A stretch of 64,000 nt of DNA. Source: an uncultured Christensenella sp. Its GTDB lineage: Bacteria; Bacillota; Clostridia; Christensenellales; Pumilibacteraceae. The notes below the pieces were generated by a model. That model was not told the DNA's origin and did not search any database. It worked only from the letters and a program-made list of their open reading frames with translations. The stretch covers positions 124,001 through 188,000 of the forward strand of contig CAJTND010000001.1 of assembly GCA_910577995.1 (NCBI GenBank). Direction: 5' to 3'. Each line of letters starts with the position of its first letter. Positions within the stretch are counted from its first letter, which is position 1. This document shows, one piece after another, positions 36,893 through 46,198 of the stretch. Both the position numbers and the translations under genes were made by a program.

Positions 36893-37576
36893 ATGGACTG
36901 CGGGTGTAGAGTAATAAAAAAACGCAAGCGCAAAAGTCTTAAACGCAAGCTTTTGATCGTTGCGGTACTGCTTGCGGCGATAGTGACCGCCGTATGCGTT
37001 TTTATCACGCGCAACGTCAATCCGATGATAGTCACGATATCCAACGAGAAGATACGCTCCATTACGGCAGACGCGGTGAGCCGCGCCGTGCTCGATGTTA
37101 TGAGCGCGCACGGCGACGCCGAGCTGATGACGGTGATACGCGACGAAAAGAGCATGATAAAAAGCGTAGATATAGACACGGCGGCAATAAGCGAACTCGC
37201 GCAGGAAATAACCATCAACGCGCAGAAAAAGATAAACGAAGTCGGTCAGGACGGGATAAAGATCCCGATCGGCTCGCTCAGCGGCGTTACGCTGTTTACA
37301 GGTCTCGGACCTGATATCAACATCAAGATATACCTTGTCGGCTCGACGCAAACGCGCATAACCTCGCTGTTTACCGAGTCCGGCATCAACCAAACTCTGC
37401 ATAGACTGTATCTCGATATCGACGGATCGGTCGCGGTAGCCGTGCCGGGTCTGCCGTCGACAATAAAAACGCACACGCAAGTGCTTATGAGCGAGCTTAT
37501 AATAATAGGCGAAGTGCCTCCGACGTATTTGAATGCGGTCAATGTCGGCGATATGCTCGATCTAATAGTCGACTGA
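36893..37576 (+). CDS. yunB: Sporulation protein YunB
   Basis: A 227-residue protein: basic N-terminus, one membrane helix (about 19-42, LLIVAVLLAAIVTAVCVFI) and an extracytoplasmic domain with family sequences DGIKIPIGSLSGVTLFTGLGP and VGDMLDLIVD. In Bacillus yunB is a mother-cell, sigma-E-controlled gene needed for normal sporulation. No Shine-Dalgarno sequence precedes the ATG. Confidence 0.88.
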   Translation: MDCGCRVIKKRKRKSLKRKLLIVAVLLAAIVTAVCVFITRNVNPMIVTISNEKIRSITADAVSRAVLDVMSAHGDAELMTVIRDEKSMIKSVDIDTAAISELAQEITINAQKKINEVGQDGIKIPIGSLSGVTLFTGLGPDINIKIYLVGSTQTRITSLFTESGINQTLHRLYLDIDGSVAVAVPGLPSTIKTHTQVLMSELIIIGEVPPTYLNAVNVGDMLDLIVD

Positions 37577-37611
37577 ACAGAAAAAAATACGCTATAGACG
37601 CGTCTAAACGA

Positions 37612-37640
37612 TTGCAAAACGTCCGTAAATATGCTAAAAT
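37612..37640 (+). promoter_or_regulatory. Promoter of the pheST T-box transcript
   Basis: TTGCAA (37612-37617), 17-bp spacer, TAAAAT (37635-37640), extended -10 TGC. Confidence 0.8.
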
Positions 37641-37646
37641 AACGTT

Positions 37647-37868
37647 GTAACATCATAGATGCGTTAGAGTGCGGCACAAGACAACGCAACGACAGAGAGC
37701 CGATCGATGCTGAGAGACGGCGCGCGTAAGAATATTCACCGCACGAGCACCGCCGCGGAAATTTACAGTAGGCGGCGGCGTATGCCGCGTTACGTGCAAG
37801 CAACGAGACCCAATTCGGGTGGTACAGCGTTTGACCACGCCCCGATATTTTCGGGGTTTTTTGTTTGA
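37647..37868 (+). promoter_or_regulatory. T-box riboswitch, phenylalanine specific
   Basis: Stem I with CAGAGAGCC and GCTGAGAGACGG, a specifier loop GAATATTCACC giving the Phe codon TTC, and the T-box ATTCGGGTGGTACAGCG. The UGGU bulge matches an ACCA tRNA end, as expected for tRNA-Phe. The terminator is CCCCGA (37840-37845)/TCGGGG (37851-37856) plus six T. Uncharged tRNA-Phe would favour antitermination and raise pheST. Confidence 0.94.
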
Positions 37869-37888
37869 AAACTTTCGACGGAGGAGTT

Positions 37889-38914
37889 ATGTACGATATC
37901 CAAAGCATAAGAGAGCAGATGCTCGCCAAGCTCGAGGGCGTGAGCACCGAGCGCGAGATCGCCGACTTAAAATCGACGATGTTCGGTAAGTCGGGAACGG
38001 TGACGGGGCTCATGCGCGAGCTTAAAGACCTGCCGCCCGATCAAAAGCCGCGCGCGGGCAAGGAGATAAACGATCTGCGCGTCGAGCTTTCCGCGGCGTG
38101 CGACGTCAAGGAAAAAGCGCTCCACCGCGCCGCAATAGAACGGACGCTCGCCGCCGATGAGATAGACCTCACTATCGATAAGCCGGTGCGGTCGGTCGGC
38201 GCTGAGCATCCGCTCAACCAGATACGCAACAAACTGACCGATTATTTCGTCGGAAACGGTTATATCGTATACGACAGTCCGGAGATAGAAACGGACTATT
38301 ACAACTTCCAAGCGCTTAATATCCCGCCCGACCATCCCGCGCGAGATATGCAGGACACCTTTTTCCTCGGCAACGGCTTGCTACTGCGCTCGCAAACGTC
38401 CTGCGGACAGGTCAGGCTGATGGAAAAGGTCAAGCCGCCGCTTAAAATGATATGCCCGGGACGAGTGTTCCGCAACGACGACGATTCGTCGCATTCGCCG
38501 GTGTTCCACCAAATGGAGGGGCTTGTCGTCGATAAAAACGTCACGCTTTGCGATCTTAAAGGCGCGCTCGACGGGTTTGCTAAATTCATATTCGGCGAGA
38601 AAACGCGTATTCGCTTCCGCCCGAGCTATTTCCCTTTTACCGAGCCGAGCGTCGAAGTCGACGTATCATGCTTTAACTGCGGCGGCGACGGTTGCCGCGT
38701 TTGCAAAAACACGGGCTGGATAGAGATACTCGGCGCGGGCATGGTCAATCGAAAAGTGCTCGAAAACTGCGGGATCGATCCCGACGTGTATCACGGTTTC
38801 GCGTTCGGCGTGGGGCTTGACAGGATAGCTATGATACAGTGCGCGATAGACGATATCAAGCATTTGTGGGAAAACGACGTGCGCTTTTTGCGGCAGTTCG
38901 CCAAAGGAGAATAA
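37889..38914 (+). CDS. pheS: Phenylalanine-tRNA ligase alpha subunit
   Basis: A 341-residue class II aminoacyl-tRNA synthetase catalytic subunit. Motif 2 lies near CPGRVFRNDDDSSHSPVFHQ, motif 3 in GFAFGVGLDRIAMI, and RFRPSYFPFTEPSVEVDV is the typical phenylalanine-pocket region. ATG 37889 is preceded by ACGGAGGAG directly after the T-box terminator; an in-frame TTG 24 bases earlier lies in that terminator. pheT follows after two bases. Confidence 0.96.
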   Translation: MYDIQSIREQMLAKLEGVSTEREIADLKSTMFGKSGTVTGLMRELKDLPPDQKPRAGKEINDLRVELSAACDVKEKALHRAAIERTLAADEIDLTIDKPVRSVGAEHPLNQIRNKLTDYFVGNGYIVYDSPEIETDYYNFQALNIPPDHPARDMQDTFFLGNGLLLRSQTSCGQVRLMEKVKPPLKMICPGRVFRNDDDSSHSPVFHQMEGLVVDKNVTLCDLKGALDGFAKFIFGEKTRIRFRPSYFPFTEPSVEVDVSCFNCGGDGCRVCKNTGWIEILGAGMVNRKVLENCGIDPDVYHGFAFGVGLDRIAMIQCAIDDIKHLWENDVRFLRQFAKGE

Positions 38915-38916
38915 CA

Positions 38917-41292
38917 ATGAAATTACCTATAAGCTGGCTCAGGGAATACGTCGATATAGGCGATATTACGCCCGAAGAGCTCTCGGACAAGCTTCTTTCC
39001 ATCGGGTTCGAGGTAGAGGAGATCATAAAGCCGCGCGACGATATAAAGGGCGTTGTTGTAGGTCATGTGGAGGCGATAGAACGCAATCCGAATTCCGACA
39101 AGCTTTGGATATGCCGTATCGATATAGGCGGCGAGGTCGCTCAGATAGTGACGGGCGCGCAAAACGTGTCGCTCGGCGACTACGTGCCCGTTGCGACGGT
39201 CGGCGCGGAACTTCCGGGAGGCAAAAAGATAGTGCCCGCCAAGCTGCGCGGCGTAGACAGCTACGGCATGCTGTGCTCGGGCGAGGAGCTCTGCGTCGAC
39301 GATGACGTTATCGACGGTGCGAGCGTCGACGGTATACTCATACTTCCGCAAGGCTCTAAGACGGGCGAGGACATAATGCGCACGCTCGGCATAGACGATA
39401 CCGTGCTCGACGTGTCGATAACCGCAAACCGTCCCGACTGTCAGGCGGTAGTCAACCTAGCGCGCGAGATAGCTATATCGCTCGGGAAAAAGTTCAAACA
39501 GCCCAAGCTGACATATAAGACCTGCGACGTGCAGACTGCGCTCCCGACGGTCAAGATATCGGACAAAGAACTTTGCAGTCGTTACATCGGAAGAGCCGTC
39601 GTCGATATCAAGATCGAAAAATCGCCCAAGTGGATGCGCGACAGGCTGAGAATGTGCGGTATCCGACCTATCAATAATATCGTGGATATCACCAATTACG
39701 TATTGCTCGAATACGGTCAGCCGCTACATGCCTTCGATATGAGCGTAATCAAAGGCGGTATAGAAGTGCGAAAGGGCGGCACGGGCGAAAAAGTAGTCGC
39801 GCTCGACGGCAAAGAATACGCCGTGGACGGTACGCTCGTTATAGCCGACGGCGAAAAACCGCTCGCGATAGCGGGTGTGATGGGCGGCGAGCATACGAGC
39901 ATCATGCCGAGCACGAACACCGTATTTTTGGAAGCGGCTCGCTTCGAGCGCAGTAATATCCGTCGCACGTCGAAAAAGCTCGGCTTGCGTTCCGACTCGT
40001 CGGCGCGGTTTGAAAAGGGCGTCGACTGGCAGTCCGTCGAGCTCGGATCGGAACGCGCGCTTGCGCTTTTCGATTTGCTCGGCTGCGGCAAAGTTACGGC
40101 AACGGTCACCGCCGACGCGGTGCCTGCGCCCGAGCAAAAGACAGTGGTAACGACAAAACAGGAGATATGCGGACTGCTCGGCATAGATATCGATAAAAAG
40201 ACGATAGTCGACCTGCTTAAAAGACAGGGCGTCACCGTCAAGTCCGAGGGCAAAAAGCTCGTCTGCGCTATACCGCTCGTAAGAGAGGATATAGACGGCT
40301 ATGCCGACCTCGCGGAAGACGTTATGCGGTTTTACGGTTACGACAATATAATAGCTACCAATTCCGAAAACACTCACCAGACCTGCGGCGGATTGAATAC
40401 GCACGACATCAATACAAAAGCCGTCAAGGCTCGACTTTTCGCGCTCGGTGCGGACGAGATACTTAATTATTCGTTTGTATCGCCCGATGCCGCGGATATG
40501 CTTATGCTCGATAATGACGATGCTTTGCGCTGCGTGATAGCTATCAAAAATCCGCTCAGCCGCGACACCTCGGTCATGCGCACTCAGCTCGTATCGCCGA
40601 TGCTGTCGTCGATGGCGCGCAACGTCACGCGTAAAAACGACGTGCTGCGGTTTTTCGAGCTTGGCAAGGTGTTTGTCGCAGACAAGCTTCCCATAGAAGA
40701 ACTGCCGCAGGAGCGCGATACGCTTTGCATAGGTCTATGCAACGACGGGGATTTTTACACGCTTAAAAGTATGGTTCGCGAAGTCGCCGCCGTGTTCGGC
40801 AAAGAGCTCGAGTTTTTCGACTGCAACAAAACCTATCTTCATCCCAAGCAAACGCTCGGGTTCCGTTGCGGCGGCATGACAGGCTATCTCGGCAAGATAC
40901 ATCCGCTGGTTTGCGAAAATTACGGCTTGCCGAGCGAAGTCTACGTTGCGGAGATAGATATTGCCGACGCGCTTTCTTCGCCCGTCGGTATAGCGAAATA
41001 CGCGCCCATATCCAAGCTTCCGCCGGTCGACCGCGATCTTGCGCTCGTTGTCGAGCGCGGCGTGCCCGTCGGCACAATGCTCGCCGCGGCTAAGGCGACC
41101 GATCCGCGCATAGTCGACGTTAAGCTTTTCGATATATACGAGGGCGAGCAGATACCCGACGGATATAAGAGCGTCGCTTTCTCAATGCGCCTGCAACCGA
41201 GCGAAACGACGTTTTCCGATACGGAGATAAAAAGCATTGTCGACCGTGTTATTTCCGTCACGTCCGATAAATTCGGCGCAAAGCTCCGCTGA
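38917..41292 (+). CDS. pheT: Phenylalanine-tRNA ligase beta subunit
   Basis: A 791-residue structural and editing subunit. It has the N-terminal MKLPISWLREYVDI, an EMAP/tRNA-binding OB fold (40-150, GHVEAIERNPNSDKLWIC), the B3/B4 editing and B5 domains, and the C-terminal anticodon-binding domain (PPVDRDLALVVE). AAAGGAG precedes ATG 38917. Controlled with pheS by the T-box. Confidence 0.96.
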   Translation: MKLPISWLREYVDIGDITPEELSDKLLSIGFEVEEIIKPRDDIKGVVVGHVEAIERNPNSDKLWICRIDIGGEVAQIVTGAQNVSLGDYVPVATVGAELPGGKKIVPAKLRGVDSYGMLCSGEELCVDDDVIDGASVDGILILPQGSKTGEDIMRTLGIDDTVLDVSITANRPDCQAVVNLAREIAISLGKKFKQPKLTYKTCDVQTALPTVKISDKELCSRYIGRAVVDIKIEKSPKWMRDRLRMCGIRPINNIVDITNYVLLEYGQPLHAFDMSVIKGGIEVRKGGTGEKVVALDGKEYAVDGTLVIADGEKPLAIAGVMGGEHTSIMPSTNTVFLEAARFERSNIRRTSKKLGLRSDSSARFEKGVDWQSVELGSERALALFDLLGCGKVTATVTADAVPAPEQKTVVTTKQEICGLLGIDIDKKTIVDLLKRQGVTVKSEGKKLVCAIPLVREDIDGYADLAEDVMRFYGYDNIIATNSENTHQTCGGLNTHDINTKAVKARLFALGADEILNYSFVSPDAADMLMLDNDDALRCVIAIKNPLSRDTSVMRTQLVSPMLSSMARNVTRKNDVLRFFELGKVFVADKLPIEELPQERDTLCIGLCNDGDFYTLKSMVREVAAVFGKELEFFDCNKTYLHPKQTLGFRCGGMTGYLGKIHPLVCENYGLPSEVYVAEIDIADALSSPVGIAKYAPISKLPPVDRDLALVVERGVPVGTMLAAAKATDPRIVDVKLFDIYEGEQIPDGYKSVAFSMRLQPSETTFSDTEIKSIVDRVISVTSDKFGAKLR

Positions 41293-41294
41293 CC

Positions 41295-43412
41295 GTGCAA
41301 CTCGTAGCTCCGGCAGGCAACGTCGCCGCACTTAAAGCCGCGGTGAACAACGGCGCGGATGCGGTATACCTCGGTATGCCGCAGTTCGGCGCGCGCGCAA
41401 AAGCGCAGAATTTCGGCTGCGACGAGTTCGCGTCGGCAGTCGAATACGCTCATCTGTTCGGGACTAAGGTATTCGTAACTCTCAATACGCTCATCAAAGA
41501 CGGCGAGATGCAAGCCGCACTCGACGCCGCAAAACATGCTTACGAGCACGGCGCGGACGCCGCGATCGTACAGGATATACGGTTTATAAAACTGCTCAAA
41601 CGCGAACTGCCCGAGCTTACATTGCACGCAAGCACGCAAATGGGCATCCACAACGCCGACGGTGCTCGTGCCGTGCTCGATATTGGCATAAGCCGCGCAG
41701 TGCTTGCGCGCGAGACCCTGCCCGAGGATATCGCCGAGATAAAAAAGACGGGCATCGATATAGAGTTTTTCGTCCAAGGCGCGCTGTGTATCTGTTTTTC
41801 TGGCAACTGTTATTTTTCGTCGTTGGCTTCGTCGTACAGCGGCAATCGCGGCAGGTGCATGCAGTTATGCCGCAAAAAGTACGACTTTCACGGCAAAAGC
41901 GGTTATTTTTTATCAGCTAAGGATATTTGTCTTTACGGTAAGCTCGATCGTCTGAATGAGCTCGGCGTGGACGCGATAAAAATAGAGGGGCGCATGCGCT
42001 CGGCGGAATATGTCGCTCGCGCCGTTTCCGTTTATAAATCAAACATGCCGAAAGACGCGGCTGAAAAAGCGCTCAAGACCGTGTTCAATCGCGGCGACTA
42101 CTGTTCGGCATATCTCGATAAGGACGCGCCGCATAAGATAATATACAGCGGCGCTCAGTCCAATATCGGCGTATATATCGGGCGTATCGGCGGCGTAAAA
42201 GGGCATAGCGTTACCGTCGACGGGTTTACGCCGCACGCCGACGACGGATTCAAGATAATGCGCCGCGGATCGGAAATAGGCGGCGCGAGCGTGCGCGGCG
42301 GCTGTATAATAGCAGACTGCGCCGCAAGGACGGGCGACGAGCTTCGTCGAACGTTTGACGGCAAGCAGTCGGAGCTTTTGCTTTCGACCGAAAGGAAAAT
42401 ACCCGTTTCGGTCGACGTATCGCTCATGCTCGGGAAGCCGCCGACGGTCGAAGCTTCGGCGGACGGTGTTTGTGTTGCCGTCGACGGCGAAACGCCGCCG
42501 CAGCATGCGACCGGACGCGGCATAACGGCGTCCGACGTTGTGCGTGCGTTTGAAAAAACAGCCGAACATCCATTTGCGCCGAAAATACAAGCAGATATAA
42601 AAGACGGCGTATTCATGCCTGTTTCCGAGCTCAACGCATTGCGCCGCGCGGCTTACGCGGAGTTAAACAGTGCGCTCGTCAAAAGACTGCCAGTAAGGCA
42701 ACGGCAACAGCCGTTCGCGCTCGAGCATAGGTATTTCGACGGAAAGGGCGTGATCCTTGCAGTCGACGATACGGCGGCGATAACCGAAGAAATAGCGGCA
42801 AGGGTCGATTATATAGCGCTCTCTCCGCGCGATTATACGCTCGTTAAGCGTATGCCGACGGATGTCGGAAAACCGATGCTGCTCGAAATGCCTATAACGA
42901 TGCGAGGACAGGACAAAGACATATTGCGCGACGCGGCGGCGCTCGAATGTTTTGTCGGAGTGATTTCCAACAACTACTATACCTTCGGACTGACTGACAA
43001 GCCGATACTGCTCGGAACGGGGCACAATATCATAGGCGAGTGCGATATCCCGCATATTTGCTCATTCGAGGCGGATCGCATGACGCAAAACGGTTTTGCG
43101 TACGCATTCGGGTATGCGCCCATGATGACGCTTTGCCACTGTCCATACGACAAGTGCGTGAACTGCTCGGGCGAGGACGTATTGACCGACGAGCAAGGCA
43201 GACGGTTCAAGCTCAGGCGTTACAAGGCGGCGCATTGCTATTGGCGGCTGTTGAATTGCGTGCCGCACGATCTGTCGTCGTCCGCCGACAAGCACATAAA
43301 AAACAAATACTACGACTGCACCGGTATGACAGCCGCGGAGATACTTCATGTCCTCGACGGCACGTACAGCGGCGGTCGCACGCGCGGAAATCTTTCGCGA
43401 GGCTTAAAATGA
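41295..43412 (+). CDS. Peptidase U32 family protein
   Basis: A 705-residue member of the U32 family, whose members include RlhA/TrhP, which hydroxylate RNA bases. N-terminal LVAPAGNVAALKAAVNNGADAVYLG and the central GRCMQLCRKKY with IKIEGRMRS are hallmark sequences; cysteines in CFSGNC and CMQLC, plus later cysteines, fit an iron-sulfur site. A long second half resembles the collagenase-like extension of large U32 proteins. GTG start two bases after pheT; overlaps mutS2 by four bases. RNA modification is the more likely role; proteolysis is unproven. Confidence 0.87.
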   Translation: MQLVAPAGNVAALKAAVNNGADAVYLGMPQFGARAKAQNFGCDEFASAVEYAHLFGTKVFVTLNTLIKDGEMQAALDAAKHAYEHGADAAIVQDIRFIKLLKRELPELTLHASTQMGIHNADGARAVLDIGISRAVLARETLPEDIAEIKKTGIDIEFFVQGALCICFSGNCYFSSLASSYSGNRGRCMQLCRKKYDFHGKSGYFLSAKDICLYGKLDRLNELGVDAIKIEGRMRSAEYVARAVSVYKSNMPKDAAEKALKTVFNRGDYCSAYLDKDAPHKIIYSGAQSNIGVYIGRIGGVKGHSVTVDGFTPHADDGFKIMRRGSEIGGASVRGGCIIADCAARTGDELRRTFDGKQSELLLSTERKIPVSVDVSLMLGKPPTVEASADGVCVAVDGETPPQHATGRGITASDVVRAFEKTAEHPFAPKIQADIKDGVFMPVSELNALRRAAYAELNSALVKRLPVRQRQQPFALEHRYFDGKGVILAVDDTAAITEEIAARVDYIALSPRDYTLVKRMPTDVGKPMLLEMPITMRGQDKDILRDAAALECFVGVISNNYYTFGLTDKPILLGTGHNIIGECDIPHICSFEADRMTQNGFAYAFGYAPMMTLCHCPYDKCVNCSGEDVLTDEQGRRFKLRRYKAAHCYWRLLNCVPHDLSSSADKHIKNKYYDCTGMTAAEILHVLDGTYSGGRTRGNLSRGLK

Positions 43413-45730
43413 CGCAACAACTTTATACTAATCTCGAATTCGATACGGTATGCAAAAAAATAGCGGAGCTTGCCGCATCGGAAGTAACGGCGGCGGAGCT
43501 GTTGAACACGCGCCCGACGACTTATATCGAGGACGCGGAAAAACTGCTCGACAGAGTGGGCGACGCTATCGCCATACTTGCATCGCACCATCCCGACCTC
43601 GATTTTGCCGATATAACGACTTACCTCGACAAAGCCCGGGTCGGAGCGGCGCTTTCTCCTTACGAGCTGTTACGCGTCCGCAAAAACATTTCCGCATTGA
43701 GATCGCTCAAAAACTGCGTGGAATCCGCGGACGGCTGCGATAGTCTTAAAGACGTCACCGCATGGGTGCGTTCGAGTGACGGGCTTGCGGAAAAAATTGA
43801 TCGCGCCGTGGAGAGCGAAACGAGCCTAAAAGACAGCGCGAGCGATAAGCTGTACACGTTGCGCCGCTCTATCGCAAAAGCCAATGCGCGGCTAAAAGAA
43901 CGGCTGGACAGCTACACGCGGCAAAGCGAGATAAGCAAGTATCTTCAAGATAATATCGTGACGGTGCGCAACGGTCGGTATGTCATACCGCTTAGATCGG
44001 AATGCCGCTCGAATATAAGAGGGCTCGTTCACGACGTATCCGCTACGGGCGCGACGGTGTTTGTCGAGCCGTTTACCGTAGTCGAAGCCAACAACGAACT
44101 AAAAACGCTCAAGACCGAGGAAGCCAACGAAGTCGAGCGCATCCTCGCGGAACTCAGCGCGGACGTTCGCGAGAGCGCCGCGGAGCTAGCTGAGGGACAG
44201 CGCGTGCTTACCGAGTGCGGCGTTATATTCGCCAAAGCGGAGTATGCGAAAAAAACCGATTCTTTCCGCCCGAAGCTCAATACCGACGGCAATATCCGAC
44301 TGACTGCGGCGCGGCATCCGCTTATTGCCGCGGATAAGGTAGTGCCCGTAGATATCATAGTCAATAGACGCGTGCTCTTGATTTCCGGTCCGAACACGGG
44401 CGGCAAGACGGTCGTGCTTAAAACAGTCGGACTGTTCGCACTGATGGCGGCAAGCGGTATGTTCCTGCCAGTCAAGGATGGCAGCGAGATAAGCATATTC
44501 GACGAGATATACTGCGATATAGGCGACGAGCAAAGCATCGCGCAGTCGCTTAGCACGTTCTCCGCGCATATCAAGAATATTTCGCATATCATGCGGCAAA
44601 TGAACGGGAATTCGCTCGTACTGCTCGACGAGCCGGGCGACGGCACAGACCCCGAGGAAGGCGCGGCGCTCGCCGTTGCCGTGCTCAAAAAGATACTTTC
44701 GTCGGGCGCGGCGGCTGTCGTAACGACGCATTTCCATGCTGTCAAGCAGTTCGCGCTCGAGAGCGACGACGTAGCCAACGCATGTATGCAGTTCGACGCG
44801 TCGAGCCTCTCGCCAACGTATAAAATGCTAATGGGCGTTTCCGGGTCGAGCTATGCGCTCGAGATCGCGGAAAACCTCGGGCTCGACGGCGATATGATAG
44901 CCGAGGCGCGAAAACATATCGGCGCGGAAAAAACCGAGTTCGATAAGATGATGCACGAAGCGGAAAAACTGCGCAATGCCGCGTTATCCGATAAAGAACG
45001 GTGCGAGGCGTTGCGGATTGCCGCGCAAGCCGACGCGAAAAAAGCCGAACAGCTTCGCGCGGAGTACGAATCAAAGCTCGCCGAGCTGAAAGACGGCGCG
45101 CGCGCCGCAATACGCAAGCAAGCGGACGAATATTCGGCTGTTGCGGAAGAGCTTATCGACGAGATCCGATCCAAGCTCAAGGACGCGGACGAAGCGGCGC
45201 TTTTCGAGGCGCGCCGTATAGCGAAAAAACTTCAAGAGGGCGTTCCGTCCGAAGTTAAGCGACCGAGCGATGCGAAAAAGCCCGCCGAGATAGGCGAGCT
45301 GAAGGACGGCGTGCGCGTGTTCGTTTCCGGTCTGAACAAAGAGGGCGTGATATCTGGCAAGCCGCGCGGCAACAAGGCTTTTGTAGCTATCGGTTCGGTC
45401 AAGACCGAACTTCCTATTTCGTCGCTGTCGGTCATCAAGGAAGAAGGGCGGACTGCTCCTCGTGCCGACGATCGCCGCGAAACCGCCGAGCCGGTAACGC
45501 GCGAGATAATGCTGCTCGGCTACACCGTCGACGACGCTACGGATGTTATCGACCGCGAAATCGACGACTGTCCGCCGCACAGCACGCTTAGGATAGTGCA
45601 CGGCAAGGGCACCGGCGCGCTCGGCAAAGGCATACAAAATCACTTAAAACGTCATCCGCGGATAAAGACGTTCCGCTACGGCAGGTACGGCGAGGGCGAC
45701 AACGGCGTTACTATCGCCGAGCTGAAATAG
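43409..45730 (+). CDS. mutS2: Endonuclease MutS2
   Basis: A 773-residue MutS-family protein without the mismatch-recognition domain. The Walker A motif GPNTGGKT (about 328) and LVLLDEPGDGTDPEEG form the ATPase. A long coiled segment follows (about 500-620), then a KOW-like region and a C-terminal Smr nuclease domain (about 695-773, LRIVHGKGTGALGKG). MutS2 limits recombination and, in Bacillus, rescues collided ribosomes. ATG 43409 overlaps the U32 stop. Confidence 0.95.
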   Translation: MTQQLYTNLEFDTVCKKIAELAASEVTAAELLNTRPTTYIEDAEKLLDRVGDAIAILASHHPDLDFADITTYLDKARVGAALSPYELLRVRKNISALRSLKNCVESADGCDSLKDVTAWVRSSDGLAEKIDRAVESETSLKDSASDKLYTLRRSIAKANARLKERLDSYTRQSEISKYLQDNIVTVRNGRYVIPLRSECRSNIRGLVHDVSATGATVFVEPFTVVEANNELKTLKTEEANEVERILAELSADVRESAAELAEGQRVLTECGVIFAKAEYAKKTDSFRPKLNTDGNIRLTAARHPLIAADKVVPVDIIVNRRVLLISGPNTGGKTVVLKTVGLFALMAASGMFLPVKDGSEISIFDEIYCDIGDEQSIAQSLSTFSAHIKNISHIMRQMNGNSLVLLDEPGDGTDPEEGAALAVAVLKKILSSGAAAVVTTHFHAVKQFALESDDVANACMQFDASSLSPTYKMLMGVSGSSYALEIAENLGLDGDMIAEARKHIGAEKTEFDKMMHEAEKLRNAALSDKERCEALRIAAQADAKKAEQLRAEYESKLAELKDGARAAIRKQADEYSAVAEELIDEIRSKLKDADEAALFEARRIAKKLQEGVPSEVKRPSDAKKPAEIGELKDGVRVFVSGLNKEGVISGKPRGNKAFVAIGSVKTELPISSLSVIKEEGRTAPRADDRRETAEPVTREIMLLGYTVDDATDVIDREIDDCPPHSTLRIVHGKGTGALGKGIQNHLKRHPRIKTFRYGRYGEGDNGVTIAELK

Positions 45731-45736
45731 TTACAG

Positions 45737-46198
45737 TCAATAGTGCGGTATACCATTTAACAGCTCGTCGTATCCGAAAACATGCCGAAACAGGTCTGCG
45801 CGCCGCGCGGGATTATTGCGGGCACAGTCTACCGACAGCACGTATATCACAAAACGCGTGATACCGCTTGCCGATCGTTCACGGTCGATTTTTTCGACTA
45901 CGGTCCTTGCGTATTCATCGAATTTATCGTCGATCGAGCGGAATATCGATTCGACGCTCGTATACAGCGCTCTGTTTTCGCGCGCGGCGTAACGTATTAT
46001 CTCGTCGGCGGAGCTCTCGTCGATTTCGTCGTTGAGCAACGTATTCAGCATCACGCAGTCCGCGACGGTCTTGCTCGTCATTACGCGGATATTACGAAAA
46101 TGCGTCGATACCGCGCTGTCTATATAAATGCGGTAATCGCTGTCGCGCGAACCGTCTATTATCCTTTTAAGCACGCCGTCGGGTATGACCGATCTCAT
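45737..46198 (-). CDS. Protein of unknown function downstream of tmcAL
   Basis: A 153-residue protein I do not recognise. It is probably soluble and helical, with no membrane segment. Its ATG overlaps the tmcAL stop by four bases, which argues for a real, coupled gene. The stop lies six bases from the mutS2 stop on the other strand. Sequence pieces such as SADEIIRYAARENRALYTSV give no family clue. Confidence 0.7.
   Translation of the reverse strand: MRSVIPDGVLKRIIDGSRDSDYRIYIDSAVSTHFRNIRVMTSKTVADCVMLNTLLNDEIDESSADEIIRYAARENRALYTSVESIFRSIDDKFDEYARTVVEKIDRERSASGITRFVIYVLSVDCARNNPARRADLFRHVFGYDELLNGIPHY

Noticed and set aside
38839..38917. Longer pheT, mutS2, grpE, rsmE and mtaB starts inside the preceding genes
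   Set aside because: In each case the family N-terminus and the ribosome binding or overlap signal point to the later start.
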